Below, piece by piece: positions 17,850 to 31,202 of a DNA stretch of 64,000 nt (positions are counted from its first letter, which is position 1; every line of letters begins with the position of its first letter). A program made the translations under genes and the position numbers. The notes beneath the pieces are model-generated. The model had not been told where the DNA came from and did not search any database. It saw nothing but the letters and a program-made list of their open reading frames with translations. Source of the DNA: JARRLC01 sp050290865 (GTDB taxonomy: Bacteria > Pseudomonadota > Alphaproteobacteria > Rhizobiales > Rhodomicrobiaceae); the NCBI GenBank assembly GCA_050290865.1, contig JBNKIW010000002.1, forward strand, positions 1-64,000, written 5' to 3'.

Positions 17850-18554
17850 TCAGCAGCTGCCTGCGCCGACAACGTCGACACCTTGCGGACCGGCGACGAT
17901 GGCAGTATCGGCGATACCGATGAACAGGCCGTGCTCGACGACGCCGGGGATCATCTCCAGCACGTCGCTGAGTGCCTCAGGGTCGTCGATGGCGCCGAAC
18001 GCGCAATCAACGACGAGGTTGCCGCCATCGGTGAGAAACGGCTCGCCGGTCCGGTTGCGGCGGATCGTCAGCACGCCAAGACACCCGGTGTCGGCGGCGG
18101 CATCCTCGATCATCTTCAGCGTCGCGCGCGTCCCGAACTGCACGATCTCTACCGGCAGCGGAAAAGCGCCGAGCGTATCGACCCGCTTGGTGTAATCCGC
18201 GATCACCACCATCTGGTCGGACGCCATGGCGACGATCTTTTCGCGCAATAGCGCGCCACCGCCCCCTTTGATGAGCTGGAGCGACCGGTCCAACTCGTCG
18301 GCACCATCCACCGTGAGGTCGAGTTGCGGATGCTCGTCGAGCGTGGAAAGCGGAACGCCGGCCTTCTCGGCCTGAAGCCATGTCGTCTCCGAAGTCGCCA
18401 CACACAGCACGTCCAACCCGTCGCGCACGCGCGTGCCCAGCAGTTCCACGAACTTCGCCGACGTGGAGCCCGTACCGAGCCCAAGCTTCATCCCCGGCTT
18501 CACGAAGTCGAGCGCCCGCTCCGCGGCCTGCGCCTTAAACTTGTCCAAATCCAT
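17850..18554 (-). CDS. rpiA: Ribose-5-phosphate isomerase A
   Basis: RpiA interconverts ribose 5-phosphate and ribulose 5-phosphate in the pentose phosphate pathway. The 234-residue sequence shows [37 protein letters not shown] and the catalytic Glu in REKIVA, plus [14 protein letters not shown] near the C-terminus. The length is normal. The start context [21 protein letters not shown] is typical. It is on the opposite strand from gph and neighbours DUF2059. Confidence 0.97.
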   Translation of the reverse strand: MDLDKFKAQAAERALDFVKPGMKLGLGTGSTSAKFVELLGTRVRDGLDVLCVATSETTWLQAEKAGVPLSTLDEHPQLDLTVDGADELDRSLQLIKGGGGALLREKIVAMASDQMVVIADYTKRVDTLGAFPLPVEIVQFGTRATLKMIEDAAADTGCLGVLTIRRNRTGEPFLTDGGNLVVDCAFGAIDDPEALSDVLEMIPGVVEHGLFIGIADTAIVAGPQGVDVVGAGSC

Positions 18555-18808
18555 ATTCGTGACTCAATTCCTGGGCGGCCTGCATCATGTGCCCTTCGTG
18601 AAGCACCGGTCATGACATCCGCGCGTGTCGCGGCAATGTTCAAACAGTGTCACGCGTCGGCTTGGTTAAGTTAGGGGCGGTGATCCCCCAAGAAAAGACA
18701 TTTCGTGCCCTACGGCCAGACGGCGCGGGTGTCCGCCGGTGCCATGGCTTGTCCCAGGAGGCAAAAGAGGTCATAACTCGCCGTCCCCGACGACAGCAAA
18801 GGGCAGAC

Positions 18809-19486
18809 ATGAAAGACGCCGCCATTCTCTTCGACCTCGACGGCACCATGGTGGACAGCGCGCCGGACCTGATCCGCGCCACCAATCACACATTGTCCAT
18901 GTATGGCTTTCCGCCGGCCGGCGCCGAGGTGATCCGCGCGGCCGTGAGCCAGGGGGCACGGGCGATGATGGCGGCTGCCCTCGGCTCGGCAGGCCACAGC
19001 CCGGAGACCGCCGATCTGGACCGGATGTTCGACGTCTTCATCGCGCACTATGAGGCGAATATCGCCGTGGACAGCCGGCCCTATCCCGGGTTCGCGGAGG
19101 CCGCGGGCGCCTTGCGGGCGGAGGGTGCGCGTCTCGGTGTGTGCACCAACAAGCGGCAGGCGAATGCGGTCAAGCTGCTTGCGGAGCTGGAACTTGACGT
19201 GCTGTTCGGCGCGATCGCGGGGCGCGACGTCTTCCCCGTCTTCAAGCCGCATCCGGGCCATCTGCTCGGCACCATCGAGCGTCTCGGCGGCCATCCCGCC
19301 CGTGCCGTCATGATCGGCGACAGTTCGGTGGACGGAGAGGCCGCGCGCGCCGCGGGCGTGCCGTTCATCGCGGTGAGCTTCGGCTATGGCGACGGGATCG
19401 GCGATGCGGCCGAGGGCGCGGACGCCGTCATCGACAGCTATGCCGAGCTGCTGCCCGCCATCCGCCGCCTGCTTGGCGTGGCTTAG
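18809..19486 (+). CDS. gph: Phosphoglycolate phosphatase (HAD family)
   Basis: This 225-residue HAD hydrolase has motif [14 protein letters not shown] at the N-terminus, motif [12 protein letters not shown], the lysine in FKPHPGHLL and motif [20 protein letters not shown], with a type-I cap typical of Gph. It detoxifies 2-phosphoglycolate formed by DNA repair or oxygenase activity. The ATG at 18809 follows a purine-rich AAAGGG stretch; earlier open codons lack similarity. Another small-molecule phosphatase of the family is possible. Confidence 0.88.
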   Translation: MKDAAILFDLDGTMVDSAPDLIRATNHTLSMYGFPPAGAEVIRAAVSQGARAMMAAALGSAGHSPETADLDRMFDVFIAHYEANIAVDSRPYPGFAEAAGALRAEGARLGVCTNKRQANAVKLLAELELDVLFGAIAGRDVFPVFKPHPGHLLGTIERLGGHPARAVMIGDSSVDGEAARAAGVPFIAVSFGYGDGIGDAAEGADAVIDSYAELLPAIRRLLGVA

Positions 19487-19650
19487 GACGGCAGGCGCGC
19501 CGCCGCAGTGAACACGCGGCATCACAAGCCGGTGAAGTCACGGCCGTGTTGGGTAATTTATCCTCCCCCTCACCGTATTCTTTGGCATGCGGGACGCCGC
19601 GACCAGCCGCGCCCGCCGGAACAGACGATTGGATAAGGGGCCGAAATCTC

Positions 19651-20595
19651 ATGCTGATCCGCAAAGCCAGCGCCATTCCCTCTTCCGAGATCACACCCCG
19701 GGAGGCCTATCTGCACCGCCGCGCGTTCATCGCCGGAGCCGCAGCGCTGGGTACCGTCGCCGCATTCCCGCATGCCGGGGATGCCGCGCCGCTCGGCGCC
19801 GTGAAAAGCCCGTTTTCAACCGATGAGAAACCGAACGATAAAAAAGATATCACCGGTTACGCCAATTTCTACGAGTTCGGCACCGGCAAAGGCGACCCGG
19901 AAAAGTACTCCGGGTCCTTCAAACCGTCGCCGTGGTCCGTCAAGATCGATGGCCTCGTCGCCAAACCGGGCGACTATGCACTGGAGGACATCCTCAAGCC
20001 GGTCACGCTGGAGGAGCGCATCTACCGCCTGCGCTGTGTCGAGGCGTGGTCGATGGTTGTTCCCTGGGTGGGCTTCCCGCTCAGCGATCTCCTGAAGCGG
20101 GTCGAACCTCTGGGAGCCGCGAAGTACGTGACGTTCGAGACCATCGTGCGGCCGGCGGAAATGCCGGGCCAGCGCGGCTTCTTTCAGGCGCTGTCCTGGC
20201 CCTATCACGAGGGGCTCAGGCTGGATGAGGCGATGCACCCGCTGACCATCCTCGCCACCGGCCTTTACGGCGAGACGCTGCCGAACGCCAACGGCGCGCC
20301 GATAAGGCTGGTCGTGCCTTGGAAATACGGCTTCAAGAGCATCAAGTCGATCGTGCGCATCACGCTGACCGAGACCCAGCCGCCGACCTCGTGGAACGAT
20401 TCGGCGCCTGGCGAATACGGCTTTTACGCCAACGTAAACCCCGAGGTCGATCATCCGCGCTGGAGCCAGGCGACCGAGCGGCGCATCGGCGAGGGCGGGC
20501 TCTTCCCCAAACGCCGCCCGACGCTGGCGTTCAACGGCTATGGTGATGAGGTGGCGAGCCTTTACTCCGGCATGGATCTGCGGACGGATTTCTGA
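19651..20595 (+). CDS. msrP: Periplasmic methionine sulfoxide reductase catalytic subunit MsrP
   Basis: MsrP is a molybdopterin enzyme that repairs oxidised methionine in periplasmic proteins. The 314-residue protein has a twin-arginine type signal ([13 protein letters not shown], about 27-39). The mature part includes the [15 protein letters not shown] segment and the Mo-ligand cysteine in [16 protein letters not shown], and ends with [19 protein letters not shown]. The start is set by the double-domain layout, with an AAGGGG box upstream. The gene is followed after 1 base by msrQ, so they are cotranslated. Confidence 0.95.
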   Translation: MLIRKASAIPSSEITPREAYLHRRAFIAGAAALGTVAAFPHAGDAAPLGAVKSPFSTDEKPNDKKDITGYANFYEFGTGKGDPEKYSGSFKPSPWSVKIDGLVAKPGDYALEDILKPVTLEERIYRLRCVEAWSMVVPWVGFPLSDLLKRVEPLGAAKYVTFETIVRPAEMPGQRGFFQALSWPYHEGLRLDEAMHPLTILATGLYGETLPNANGAPIRLVVPWKYGFKSIKSIVRITLTETQPPTSWNDSAPGEYGFYANVNPEVDHPRWSQATERRIGEGGLFPKRRPTLAFNGYGDEVASLYSGMDLRTDF

Positions 20596-20596
20596 A

Positions 20597-21286
20597 ATGA
20601 ACGCGCCAGTGACCATCACACCATCCAAACCGGCCCGCCGCCGCACCGTCGCCTGGAAAAAGCTCCTGCGACTGGCGCTCTACGGTTTCGGTCTCGTCCT
20701 GGCGGTGTGGCTCTTCTATCAGGCCGTCACCGGTCAACTCGGCGCCGACCCGATCCGGGGGCTGGAACATGCCCTCGGCCTGTGGGCTCTTCGTTTTCTG
20801 GTCATCGGCCTCGCCATCACGCCACTCCGGCGCCTCGGCGGCCCGAGCCTCATCGCCTATCGGCGCGCGGTGGGGCTGCTCGCCTTCTTCTTCGCCACGC
20901 TGCACATCCTCGTTTTCGTCGTGCTGGACCAGGGGCTCGATCTGGCGGCCGTGGCCCGGGAGTTCACCAAACGACCATACATCTGGGTAGGACTGGCGGC
21001 CTTCCTCATGCTGGTCCCGCTCGCCGTCACCTCGAACGACGCCATGATCCGCAGGCTGGGCGCGCCGAAGTGGCAGCGGCTCCATCGCCTCGTCTATCCG
21101 GCGGTCGCGCTCGTGGCGGTGCATTTCATCATGTCGGTGAAGTCCTGGCCGGCGGAGCCGGTGGTCTATGCGGCGATCGTGGCGGCGCTGCTCGGCTTCC
21201 GCGCGGTCCTTGCGCTGCGCAAGGCGTGGAAGCGGCGGCACCGCGCCAAGGCCGCCCCGGCCCAGCCGCGTGTAACAGAACCGTGA
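20597..21286 (+). CDS. msrQ: Heme-binding membrane subunit MsrQ
   Basis: MsrQ passes electrons from the respiratory chain to MsrP. The 229-residue protein has about six membrane segments. Family features include GLWALRFLVIGLAITPLRR, IAYRRAVGLLAFFFATLHI with its heme-ligand type histidine, and KWQRLHRLVYPAVALVAVHF. It begins 1 base after the msrP stop. A basic tail closes the protein. Confidence 0.94.
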   Translation: MNAPVTITPSKPARRRTVAWKKLLRLALYGFGLVLAVWLFYQAVTGQLGADPIRGLEHALGLWALRFLVIGLAITPLRRLGGPSLIAYRRAVGLLAFFFATLHILVFVVLDQGLDLAAVAREFTKRPYIWVGLAAFLMLVPLAVTSNDAMIRRLGAPKWQRLHRLVYPAVALVAVHFIMSVKSWPAEPVVYAAIVAALLGFRAVLALRKAWKRRHRAKAAPAQPRVTEP

Positions 21287-21408
21287 AATTGCAATACCTT
21301 CACGCGGTGGCTTGAGCCCTGTATGCGCTCTCCTGATGTCTTTCAGAACCAGCGGCAGGGGCGCCCGATCGCGAGCCTGACCAACGCGCCGCGCTCATCA
21401 GGATCGCA

Positions 21409-22662
21409 ATGCCGGACTTCACCCCAGCCACGCCGCTCGACCTTTTCCGTCACCGCAATTTCGTCCTGCTGATCGCGGCGCGTCTTCTGTCGACCATCGG
21501 TATGCTGATGCTGAGCACGGCGCTCGGCTGGCAGGTCTATTCGCTCGCCCGTGCCACGCACAGCGTCGAACAGAGCGCGCTGATCATGGGGCTGATCGGC
21601 CTTGTGCAGTTCATACCCATGTTCGCCATGACGCTGCCGGCTGGGGCGCTCGTGGACCGCTACGACCGGCGCGTCATTCTCGGGGCGTGCATCGCGCTCC
21701 TGATCGCGTGCACGGCGGCGCTGGCGGTCTACACGGCCATGCCGGCGCCGGCGCTCCTGCCCTATTTCCTCATTTCCGTCCCCATGGGCGTGGCGCGCGC
21801 CTTCGCCATGCCTGCCACCATCGCACTCGGCCCCATGCTCGTGCCGCGCGCCCTGCTGCCACGGGCCATCGCCTGGAATTCGCTGGCCATGCAGGCGGGC
21901 TTCATTGCCGGACCGTGGATCGGCGGCCTGCTCTGCGTGGTATCGCCCGCGCTGGCTTTCGCCGCTGCTACCTTCTGCTACGTGACGGCGGGCGCGGCCA
22001 TCTTCTTTATCCGCGCCAACACCAGGCCAGGGCACATCGGAGGCTCGCGCCTTGCGCTCATTGTCGAGGGGCTGACCTATGTGTGGTCGAACAAGGTGGT
22101 GCTCGGCGGCATCTCGCTGGACCTTTTCGCGGTGCTTCTCGGCGGGGCCACCGCGCTACTGCCCGTGTTCGCGCGCGACGTTCTGCATATCGGCCCGGAC
22201 GGTTTCGGCCTTCTGCGCTCCGGCCCGGCTCTGGGCGGCGGGTTGATGGCCGTGGCGCTCGCGCTCCGGCCGGTGCAGCGGCAGGCCGGGCTGTGGCTCC
22301 TCGCCTCCGTGGCGGTTTTCGGCGCGGCAATGCTGGTTTTCGCGTTTTCACGCTGGCTGGCGCTGTCGCTGATCGCCCTGGCGGTCTCGGGCGCCGCGGA
22401 CACGATTTCCATGTATGTGCGCCAGAGCATCATCCAGATCATGACGCCGGACGCCATGCGCGGGCGCGTCTCGGCGGTGTCCAGCCTGTTCGTGAGTGCC
22501 TCCAACGAACTGGGCGAGTTCGAAAGCGGCGTCGCCGCGCGTTTTCTCGGACCGGTCGGAGCGGTGATCCTCGGCGGCGCGGGCTCGATCGGTGTCACCG
22601 CGTTGTGGGCAAAACTCTTCCCCGAATTGCGCCGCGTGGACCGTATGGACGCGGCGGAATAA
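21409..22662 (+). CDS. MFS transporter, EntS-like
   Basis: The 417-residue protein has about 12 hydrophobic segments. The family of enterobactin-exporter-like MFS proteins is suggested by FRHRNFVLLIAARLLSTIG at the N-terminus, PAGALVDRYDRRVILG in the helix 2-3 loop, and the segment ISMYVRQSIIQIMTPDAMRGR. Related proteins export siderophores or other small molecules. The ATG lies about 120 bases after msrQ. The substrate is unknown. Confidence 0.85.
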   Translation: MPDFTPATPLDLFRHRNFVLLIAARLLSTIGMLMLSTALGWQVYSLARATHSVEQSALIMGLIGLVQFIPMFAMTLPAGALVDRYDRRVILGACIALLIACTAALAVYTAMPAPALLPYFLISVPMGVARAFAMPATIALGPMLVPRALLPRAIAWNSLAMQAGFIAGPWIGGLLCVVSPALAFAAATFCYVTAGAAIFFIRANTRPGHIGGSRLALIVEGLTYVWSNKVVLGGISLDLFAVLLGGATALLPVFARDVLHIGPDGFGLLRSGPALGGGLMAVALALRPVQRQAGLWLLASVAVFGAAMLVFAFSRWLALSLIALAVSGAADTISMYVRQSIIQIMTPDAMRGRVSAVSSLFVSASNELGEFESGVAARFLGPVGAVILGGAGSIGVTALWAKLFPELRRVDRMDAAE

Positions 22663-22988
22663 AAGCCGGTGCCGCCTTGTCGCGCGAAAAGCGGCAGATC
22701 AGGTGAGCCTTTCTTCGCAACTGCGGAAAATTGTAAACATATCCTTTCGCACGCTTTGGCATGAGTATGCAATTCTGTCACACAATTCGCTGACGTGCTG
22801 GATAAAACGTATACCGCCCTGCCGCCGTGTGACAACGGGTTGCACTGCACACAAGGGCTGTGATACAGAACCGGCAACTCGATGATTTTGCCGGTTTCAG
22901 GGGTTCACGGCCTTTGAGCCTGAATTCGGCTGCGCTAATAATTCAGGCGAAACATCAGCACACAAACCTTGACACAGAGAGCGCTAAG
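22663..22988. other. Leader region of the atp operon, no gene seen
   Basis: This 326-base gap precedes atpH. It holds a 9-bp hairpin at 22869-22896 and a TTGACA at 22969-22974 without a matching -10. I see no convincing small gene. The operon promoter probably lies here but could not be fixed. Confidence 0.5.
22869..22896 (+). repeat. 9-bp hairpin upstream of atpH
   Basis: AACCGGCAA at 22869-22877 pairs with TTGCCGGTT at 22888-22896 around a 10-base loop. Two Ts and CAG follow, so it is not a normal terminator. It could be the end of the preceding gene's transcript or a leader element for the ATPase operon. Confidence 0.45.
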
Positions 22989-25081
<2,093 letters not shown>

Positions 25082-25129
25082 GGACTGGCCTGCTGTGAAT
25101 GAGCTCCTGAAACAACTGCCGAGGACGCA

Positions 25130-26017
25130 ATGCCCAGTTTGAAAGACCTGCGCAACCGCATTTCCTCGGTCAAGGCGACGCGGAAGATTACCAAGGCCAT
25201 GCAGATGGTCGCGGCAGCCAAGCTGCGCCGCGCGCAGGAAGCGGCCATGGCCGCACGGCCCTATGCCGAGCGCATGGATGCGGTCCTCGCCAATCTGAAT
25301 GCCCGCCTCGGTGCTCGTGAAGGAACGTCCCCGCTTCTGACCGGAACCGGCAGGGACGATGTCCATCTCCTGATCGTCATGACTGCCGAGCGCGGCCTTG
25401 CCGGTGCGTTCAACAGCAATATCAGCCGCATGGCGCGGGATCACATCCACAATCTGCAGATTTCGGGCAAGCAGGTAAAGATCCTGTGCGTCGGCCGCAA
25501 GGGCGGCGATGTGCTGCGCCGCGAATTCGGCAAGCTGTTCGTGAGTGAGCCGGTGGACCTGCGCGGGGTCCGGCATATCAACTACGGACATGCGCAGGAG
25601 ATCGCGGGCCGCGTGCTCAAGCTGTTCGAGGCAGGCGAGTTCGACGTCGCCACGCTGTTCTTCTCGGAATTCAAGAACATCCTGACGCAGCGCCCCAAGC
25701 CGCTGCAGCTCATCCCCGCGGGCCTTCCCGAGGCCGCGCCGGAGAAGACCGACGAGCCGCGCGCCGACTACGAATTCGAGCCGGAGGAAGAAGAAATCCT
25801 CCGTGACCTGCTGCCGCGCAACATCGCCACGCAGATCTTCCGCGCGCTCATGGAGAATTCGGCGGGCTTCTATGCCGCTCAGATGTCGGCCATGGACTCC
25901 GCCACCCGCAATGCAGGCGAGATGATCGACAAGCTGACGCTGAGCTACAATCGCAGTCGCCAGGCCATGATTACGAAGGAACTGATCGAGATCATATCGG
26001 GTGCCGAGGCGCTTTAG
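25130..26017 (+). CDS. atpG: F1 ATP synthase gamma subunit
   Basis: The rotating central stalk subunit. It starts [20 protein letters not shown] and ends with the conserved helix [20 protein letters not shown] followed by [20 protein letters not shown]. It has 295 residues, within the alphaproteobacterial range. It lies 48 bases downstream of atpA. Confidence 0.99.
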   Translation: MPSLKDLRNRISSVKATRKITKAMQMVAAAKLRRAQEAAMAARPYAERMDAVLANLNARLGAREGTSPLLTGTGRDDVHLLIVMTAERGLAGAFNSNISRMARDHIHNLQISGKQVKILCVGRKGGDVLRREFGKLFVSEPVDLRGVRHINYGHAQEIAGRVLKLFEAGEFDVATLFFSEFKNILTQRPKPLQLIPAGLPEAAPEKTDEPRADYEFEPEEEEILRDLLPRNIATQIFRALMENSAGFYAAQMSAMDSATRNAGEMIDKLTLSYNRSRQAMITKELIEIISGAEAL

Positions 26018-26053
26018 CGGCAGCCGCCCGAAGACTTGACGCATAGACACTAA

Positions 26054-27535
<1,482 letters not shown>

Positions 27536-27550
27536 GATCGAGGTCATGTG

Positions 27551-28096
27551 ATGCTGGCTCCGCAGCGCCTTGTCGGACTGCTTCTTGTGATCCTGGCGGG
27601 GATGACTTCCCCGGCGGCACACGCTCAGTTCGGTGCTCCGGCGGATATGGCGGAAAAGGCCGTCAACGAGTTCTGTATACCGGTGGTGCTGAGAGGCGGC
27701 GACGCAGCCGAGATTGCGGACAAGCTTGGGATCGAGCAGGATTATCGCGTCACGCCGCGGGTTATGGCGTGGGCATCACGAAACGAGGGCGATTATTACC
27801 GCTTTCCCACGAAGGACGGGCTCCTGCTGCTCGTGGTCAGCACGAGAAAGAAGCAGCTCTCCTGCGACGTGGTGCTTTTCGATGCCTCCTACGCTGTGGG
27901 CGAGCGCACGTACCGGCAGATCGACGCCATCTTCAAAAGGCGCCATTATCGAAAGATCAGGGGGCTGCCGCAGCACAACGCCAAGGCGTACAAGGGAGAT
28001 AGGATGCTCATCATCATCATCGGGCCTCAACTCAGACCCGGTGTGGGCGATCCCGTGATGCACGTCACGATGAAACGAAGGCTTTACGCATTCTAA
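27551..28096 (+). CDS. Secreted protein of unknown function between atpD and atpC
   Basis: The 181-residue product has a clear signal peptide (MLAPQRLVGLLLVILAG, then cleavage near AHA-QF). The mature protein contains two cysteines (in NEFCIPVV and KQLSCDVVLF), suggesting one periplasmic disulfide, and is basic. It lies 15 bases after atpD; its stop overlaps the atpC ATG by one base (TAATG), so it is translationally coupled to atpC. A GAGGT box is about 7 bases upstream; a GTG one codon earlier is also possible. I do not recognise the family. It is not an F1 subunit by sequence, and an exported protein in this position is unusual. Confidence 0.85.
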   Translation: MLAPQRLVGLLLVILAGMTSPAAHAQFGAPADMAEKAVNEFCIPVVLRGGDAAEIADKLGIEQDYRVTPRVMAWASRNEGDYYRFPTKDGLLLLVVSTRKKQLSCDVVLFDASYAVGERTYRQIDAIFKRRHYRKIRGLPQHNAKAYKGDRMLIIIIGPQLRPGVGDPVMHVTMKRRLYAF

Positions 28097-28506
28097 TGGC
28101 TGACACTTTCAAATTCGAACTCGTTTCGCCGCAGAAGCTTCTACTCTCTGCTCACGTCGTCGAGGTCATCGTGCCGGGGGCCGAGGGCGATTTCACCGTT
28201 CTGCGGCATCATGCGCCGCTCGTCGCCATGCTGCGGCCGGGGATCCTGCGCGTGCCGGGCCTGGAAGGGGCGCTTTCCGAGGTCTATGTGCGCGGCGGCA
28301 TCGCCGATGTCGGGCCCGCCGGTCTGACGGTCCTCGCTGAGCAAGCGATTCCGCTCGCCGACGTGGATCGGGCGCTGATCGAGCAGGAGATCGAGGACGC
28401 CGAGAACGATCTGGCCGCCGCCAAGGACGAGGACGCCCGCCGTCAGGCCACCGATGCGCTGGAACGCCTCCAGAGTCTTCAGGCGGTACTCGAGCACGCG
28501 GCGTAA
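28096..28506 (+). CDS. atpC: F1 ATP synthase epsilon subunit
   Basis: The 136-residue epsilon subunit begins with MADTFKFELVSPQKLLLSAH and has the GAEGDFTVLRHHAPLVAMLRPG barrel region (split here for length), followed by a two-helix C-terminal domain. It regulates ATP hydrolysis and couples the stalk to F0. Its ATG overlaps the stop of the preceding secreted-protein gene. Confidence 0.97.
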   Translation: MADTFKFELVSPQKLLLSAHVVEVIVPGAEGDFTVLRHHAPLVAMLRPGILRVPGLEGALSEVYVRGGIADVGPAGLTVLAEQAIPLADVDRALIEQEIEDAENDLAAAKDEDARRQATDALERLQSLQAVLEHAA

Positions 28507-28518
28507 CCGCCCCTCGCG

Positions 28519-29160
28519 ATGAGCAAGAAGAAACGCATCGGTATCCTGATCTCAGGGCGCGGCAGTAACATGCAGGCGCTCATAGACGCTGCCCGCGCAC
28601 ACGACTACCCGGCGGAAATCGCGCTCGTAATCTCCAACCGCCCGGGTGCTGCGGGCCTCGATCGCGCGCGGGAAGCGGGCATTCCCATCCTCACCATCGA
28701 CCACAGGAGCTTCGCCACGCGCGAAACCTTCGACGCCGCGCTGGATACCGCTCTGCGCGGCGCGGGCGTGGACCTCGTCTGCAACGCCGGTTTCATGCGC
28801 ATCCTCTCCGAGGGCTTCGTCGAAGCGTGGCGAGACCGGCATCTCAACATTCACCCGTCGCTGCTCCCAGCCTTCCGCGGCCTCCACCCCCATGAACAGG
28901 CGCTGGCTGCGGGCGTATGCCTGTCCGGCGCCACGGTGCATTTCGTGCGCGCGGAGATGGACGCCGGGCCGATCGTGGCGCAGGCGGTCGTGCGCGTCGC
29001 GCCGGACGATACGCCGGACACGCTCGCCGCGCGCGTGCTCGCCGCCGAGCACCGGGTCTACCCGCTTGCGCTGAAGCTGGTGGCATCGGGCGCGGTGTGG
29101 GTCGAGGGCGAGAGGGTGTGTGCGGCTCGGGAAGCAGAACCGCGCGCCCTGTTCGTGTGA
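28519..29160 (+). CDS. purN: Phosphoribosylglycinamide formyltransferase
   Basis: PurN formylates GAR with 10-formyltetrahydrofolate in purine synthesis. The 213-residue protein shows the glycine-rich ISGRGSNMQAL, and the catalytic trio Asn and His in NIHPSLLPAF and Asp in RAEMDAGPIVAQ. The start MSKKKRIGIL is typical. It lies 12 bases after atpC on the same strand, so it may be read from the ATPase transcript. In many relatives purN follows purM, which is not present here. Confidence 0.96.
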   Translation: MSKKKRIGILISGRGSNMQALIDAARAHDYPAEIALVISNRPGAAGLDRAREAGIPILTIDHRSFATRETFDAALDTALRGAGVDLVCNAGFMRILSEGFVEAWRDRHLNIHPSLLPAFRGLHPHEQALAAGVCLSGATVHFVRAEMDAGPIVAQAVVRVAPDDTPDTLAARVLAAEHRVYPLALKLVASGAVWVEGERVCAAREAEPRALFV

Positions 29161-29187
29161 GGCCGCTCTGGCGAAACGGTGCCGCTT

Positions 29188-30132
29188 CTATTGCGCTCTC
29201 GTCCGCAAGGCGTCGGCGTCGAACTCATAGCGCCGGTTGCAGAACTCGCATGTCACCTCCACGCGCCCGTCCCGCGTCATGTCGCCGATCTCCTCATCCG
29301 AAAAACGGCCGAGCATTTCCCCGACGCGCTCCTCGGAACACTGACAGAACGCGGCGAGCGGCGCCGCCTCGAAGGCGCGCACGCTTTCTTCATGGAACAG
29401 CCGGTAGAGCAGCCGCTCTGCCGGCAAGGCCGGTTCGAGCAGTTCGAAATCCTCCACCGTCGCGGCGAACAGCCGCGCGCGCTCCCACGCCTCGTCCGGT
29501 TCGTGGCCGTCGGTCTTGGTTCGCGCAGGCGCCGCGCCGCCTTCGTCGGTGAGTTTTTGCACCATCAAGCCCCCCGCACGCCAGCCCCACCGCTTTTCGC
29601 CGGCAGGCATCGTCGTGTATTCCCGCGCCACCGCGATTCTGATGAAGCTGGGGATTTGCTCGGACTGGCGGAAATAGAGGTCGGCGGCGTCCGTCAGGCT
29701 CTCGCCCTCCAGAGTGACGACACCCTGATAGCGCTCCATCCCCGGCCCCGGATCTATGGTCATGGCGAGATGGCCGCTGCCAAGCGGTGCGGGCGTGTGA
29801 TCGCCGCTTTCCACCGCCTCCGTGAAAGCGGATGGATCGAAGCTGGCATAGCCCCGGATGCGTCCCGGCGCGTGATAATGCGCGACGAGGAAGCTCACGG
29901 GCCCATCGGAGCGCGTCTGCAGGATGAAGCTGCCCCCTTCGATTTTCAGCGAAGCGCCGAGGATGGCGGCAAGCGTGATCGCCTCACCGAGCAGCGTGGA
30001 GACGGGCGGCGGATAGTCGTGCTGGCTCAGGATGGTGGTGAGCGCCGGCCCAAGCCGTATCAGCCGCCCGCGCGCGCCGGACGTCTCGATTTGAAACGGC
30101 ATGACAAAGTCGTCTGCGTGGATTTCAGCCAT
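29188..30132 (-). CDS. hslO: Redox-regulated chaperone Hsp33
   Basis: Hsp33 becomes an active holdase when oxidised. The 314-residue sequence ends with the zinc-binding cysteine pairs FCQCSEER and VTCEFCNRRYEF. The body starts with AEIHADDFVMPFQIE and contains the N-terminal beta fold. It lies downstream of argF on the same strand, a conserved argD-argF-hslO order in alphaproteobacteria. Confidence 0.96.
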   Translation of the reverse strand: MAEIHADDFVMPFQIETSGARGRLIRLGPALTTILSQHDYPPPVSTLLGEAITLAAILGASLKIEGGSFILQTRSDGPVSFLVAHYHAPGRIRGYASFDPSAFTEAVESGDHTPAPLGSGHLAMTIDPGPGMERYQGVVTLEGESLTDAADLYFRQSEQIPSFIRIAVAREYTTMPAGEKRWGWRAGGLMVQKLTDEGGAAPARTKTDGHEPDEAWERARLFAATVEDFELLEPALPAERLLYRLFHEESVRAFEAAPLAAFCQCSEERVGEMLGRFSDEEIGDMTRDGRVEVTCEFCNRRYEFDADALRTRAQ

Positions 30133-30160
30133 CGTGTTCCCGTGTGTCGTGCGATTATCC

Positions 30161-30245
30161 CGTCACTCCCGCGAAAGCGAGAATCCCGCAGCATTGCCGC
30201 AGCCTGCGCCGGGACAGTGTCCCCGCCTTCGCGGGGATGACGAAA
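30161..30245. repeat. Pair of REP-like palindromes, copies 2a and 2b
   Basis: The stretch GTCACTCCCGCGAAAGCGAG at 30161-30180 and GTCCCCGCCTTCGCGGGGAT near 30217-30236, followed by GACG, are inverted copies of the same palindromic repeat seen at 5461 and 38882. They lie between argF and hslO and may end or stabilise the argDF message. Confidence 0.65.
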
Positions 30246-30276
30246 ATGCTGAGCAGTCTGTCAGCAACCGGCGTCG

Positions 30277-31200
30277 TCAAACATGCCCGAGGCACCAGGC
30301 GAGGATCGCCCTCTGGGCGTGAACCCGGTTTTCCGCCTCGTCGAACACGACGGATTGCGGGCCGTCGATGACCTCGTCCGTCACCTCGCAGCCGCGTTGC
30401 GCGGGCAGGCAATGCATGAATATGGCGTCGGGACCGGCTTTTTTCATCAGCGCGCCATTGACTTGGTAACCGGAGAGAAGCGCGCGGCGCCGTTCCTCGT
30501 CCTTTTGCCCCATCGAAATCCACACGTCGGTCACGACGCAGTCCGTGCCCTTCACGGCCTCCGCCGGATCCTCGAAAAGCGCCAACTCGGCGCCTTCGCT
30601 CTTCGCCCAGGCAAGCATGTCCGGCATCGGCTGCAGCGACGCGGGCGCCCCGACATGGAGCTTGAAACCGAAGCGCGCGGCGGCATGAATCCACGATGTT
30701 GCGACATTGTTCGCGGCGTCGCCGATCCATGTCACGGTGCGGCCCGCGACGGATCCCTTGTGCTCCTCGAACGTCATCACGTCGGCGAAGATCTGGCAGG
30801 GATGCGAGCGATTGGTTAGCCCGTTGATGACCGGCACCGAGGCATGACTGGCAAGTTCCAGGAGAGATTCGTGCTTGGTGGTCCGCAGCATGAGGCAATC
30901 GACATAGCGCGACAGCACGCGCGCCGTGTCGGCGATCGTCTCGCCGCGCCCGAGCTGCATGTCGGAACTGTTGAGCACAATGGCCTCGCCGCCCAGCTTG
31001 CGCATCGCCACATCGAAAGACACGCGGGTGCGCGTGGACGGCTTTTCGAACATCATCGCCAGCACCTTGCCGGCGGCGATCTGTCCGAAGCGGCGGTTGC
31101 CCTGCCGCAGGTCATCTTTCATCGCGTGGGCCTGCGCCAGAAGATTTTCCAGCGTAGCCCGGTCAAGGACATCGATATCGAGGAAATGCTGCATGGCCAT
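30277..31200 (-). CDS. argF: Ornithine carbamoyltransferase
   Basis: ArgF makes citrulline from ornithine and carbamoyl phosphate. Motifs visible in the 307-residue protein: [12 protein letters not shown] (carbamoyl phosphate loop), the [10 protein letters not shown] region and HCLPAQRG (ornithine and catalytic Cys). Its start lies 2 bases after the argD stop, indicating an argDF operon. The name is the anabolic one by context. Confidence 0.97.
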   Translation of the reverse strand: MAMQHFLDIDVLDRATLENLLAQAHAMKDDLRQGNRRFGQIAAGKVLAMMFEKPSTRTRVSFDVAMRKLGGEAIVLNSSDMQLGRGETIADTARVLSRYVDCLMLRTTKHESLLELASHASVPVINGLTNRSHPCQIFADVMTFEEHKGSVAGRTVTWIGDAANNVATSWIHAAARFGFKLHVGAPASLQPMPDMLAWAKSEGAELALFEDPAEAVKGTDCVVTDVWISMGQKDEERRRALLSGYQVNGALMKKAGPDAIFMHCLPAQRGCEVTDEVIDGPQSVVFDEAENRVHAQRAILAWCLGHV

Positions 31201-31202
31201 AA

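Noticed and set aside
22969..22974. Perfect TTGACA just before atpH
   Set aside because: No -10 hexamer lies at the right distance, and the likely GTG start is only 15 bases away.
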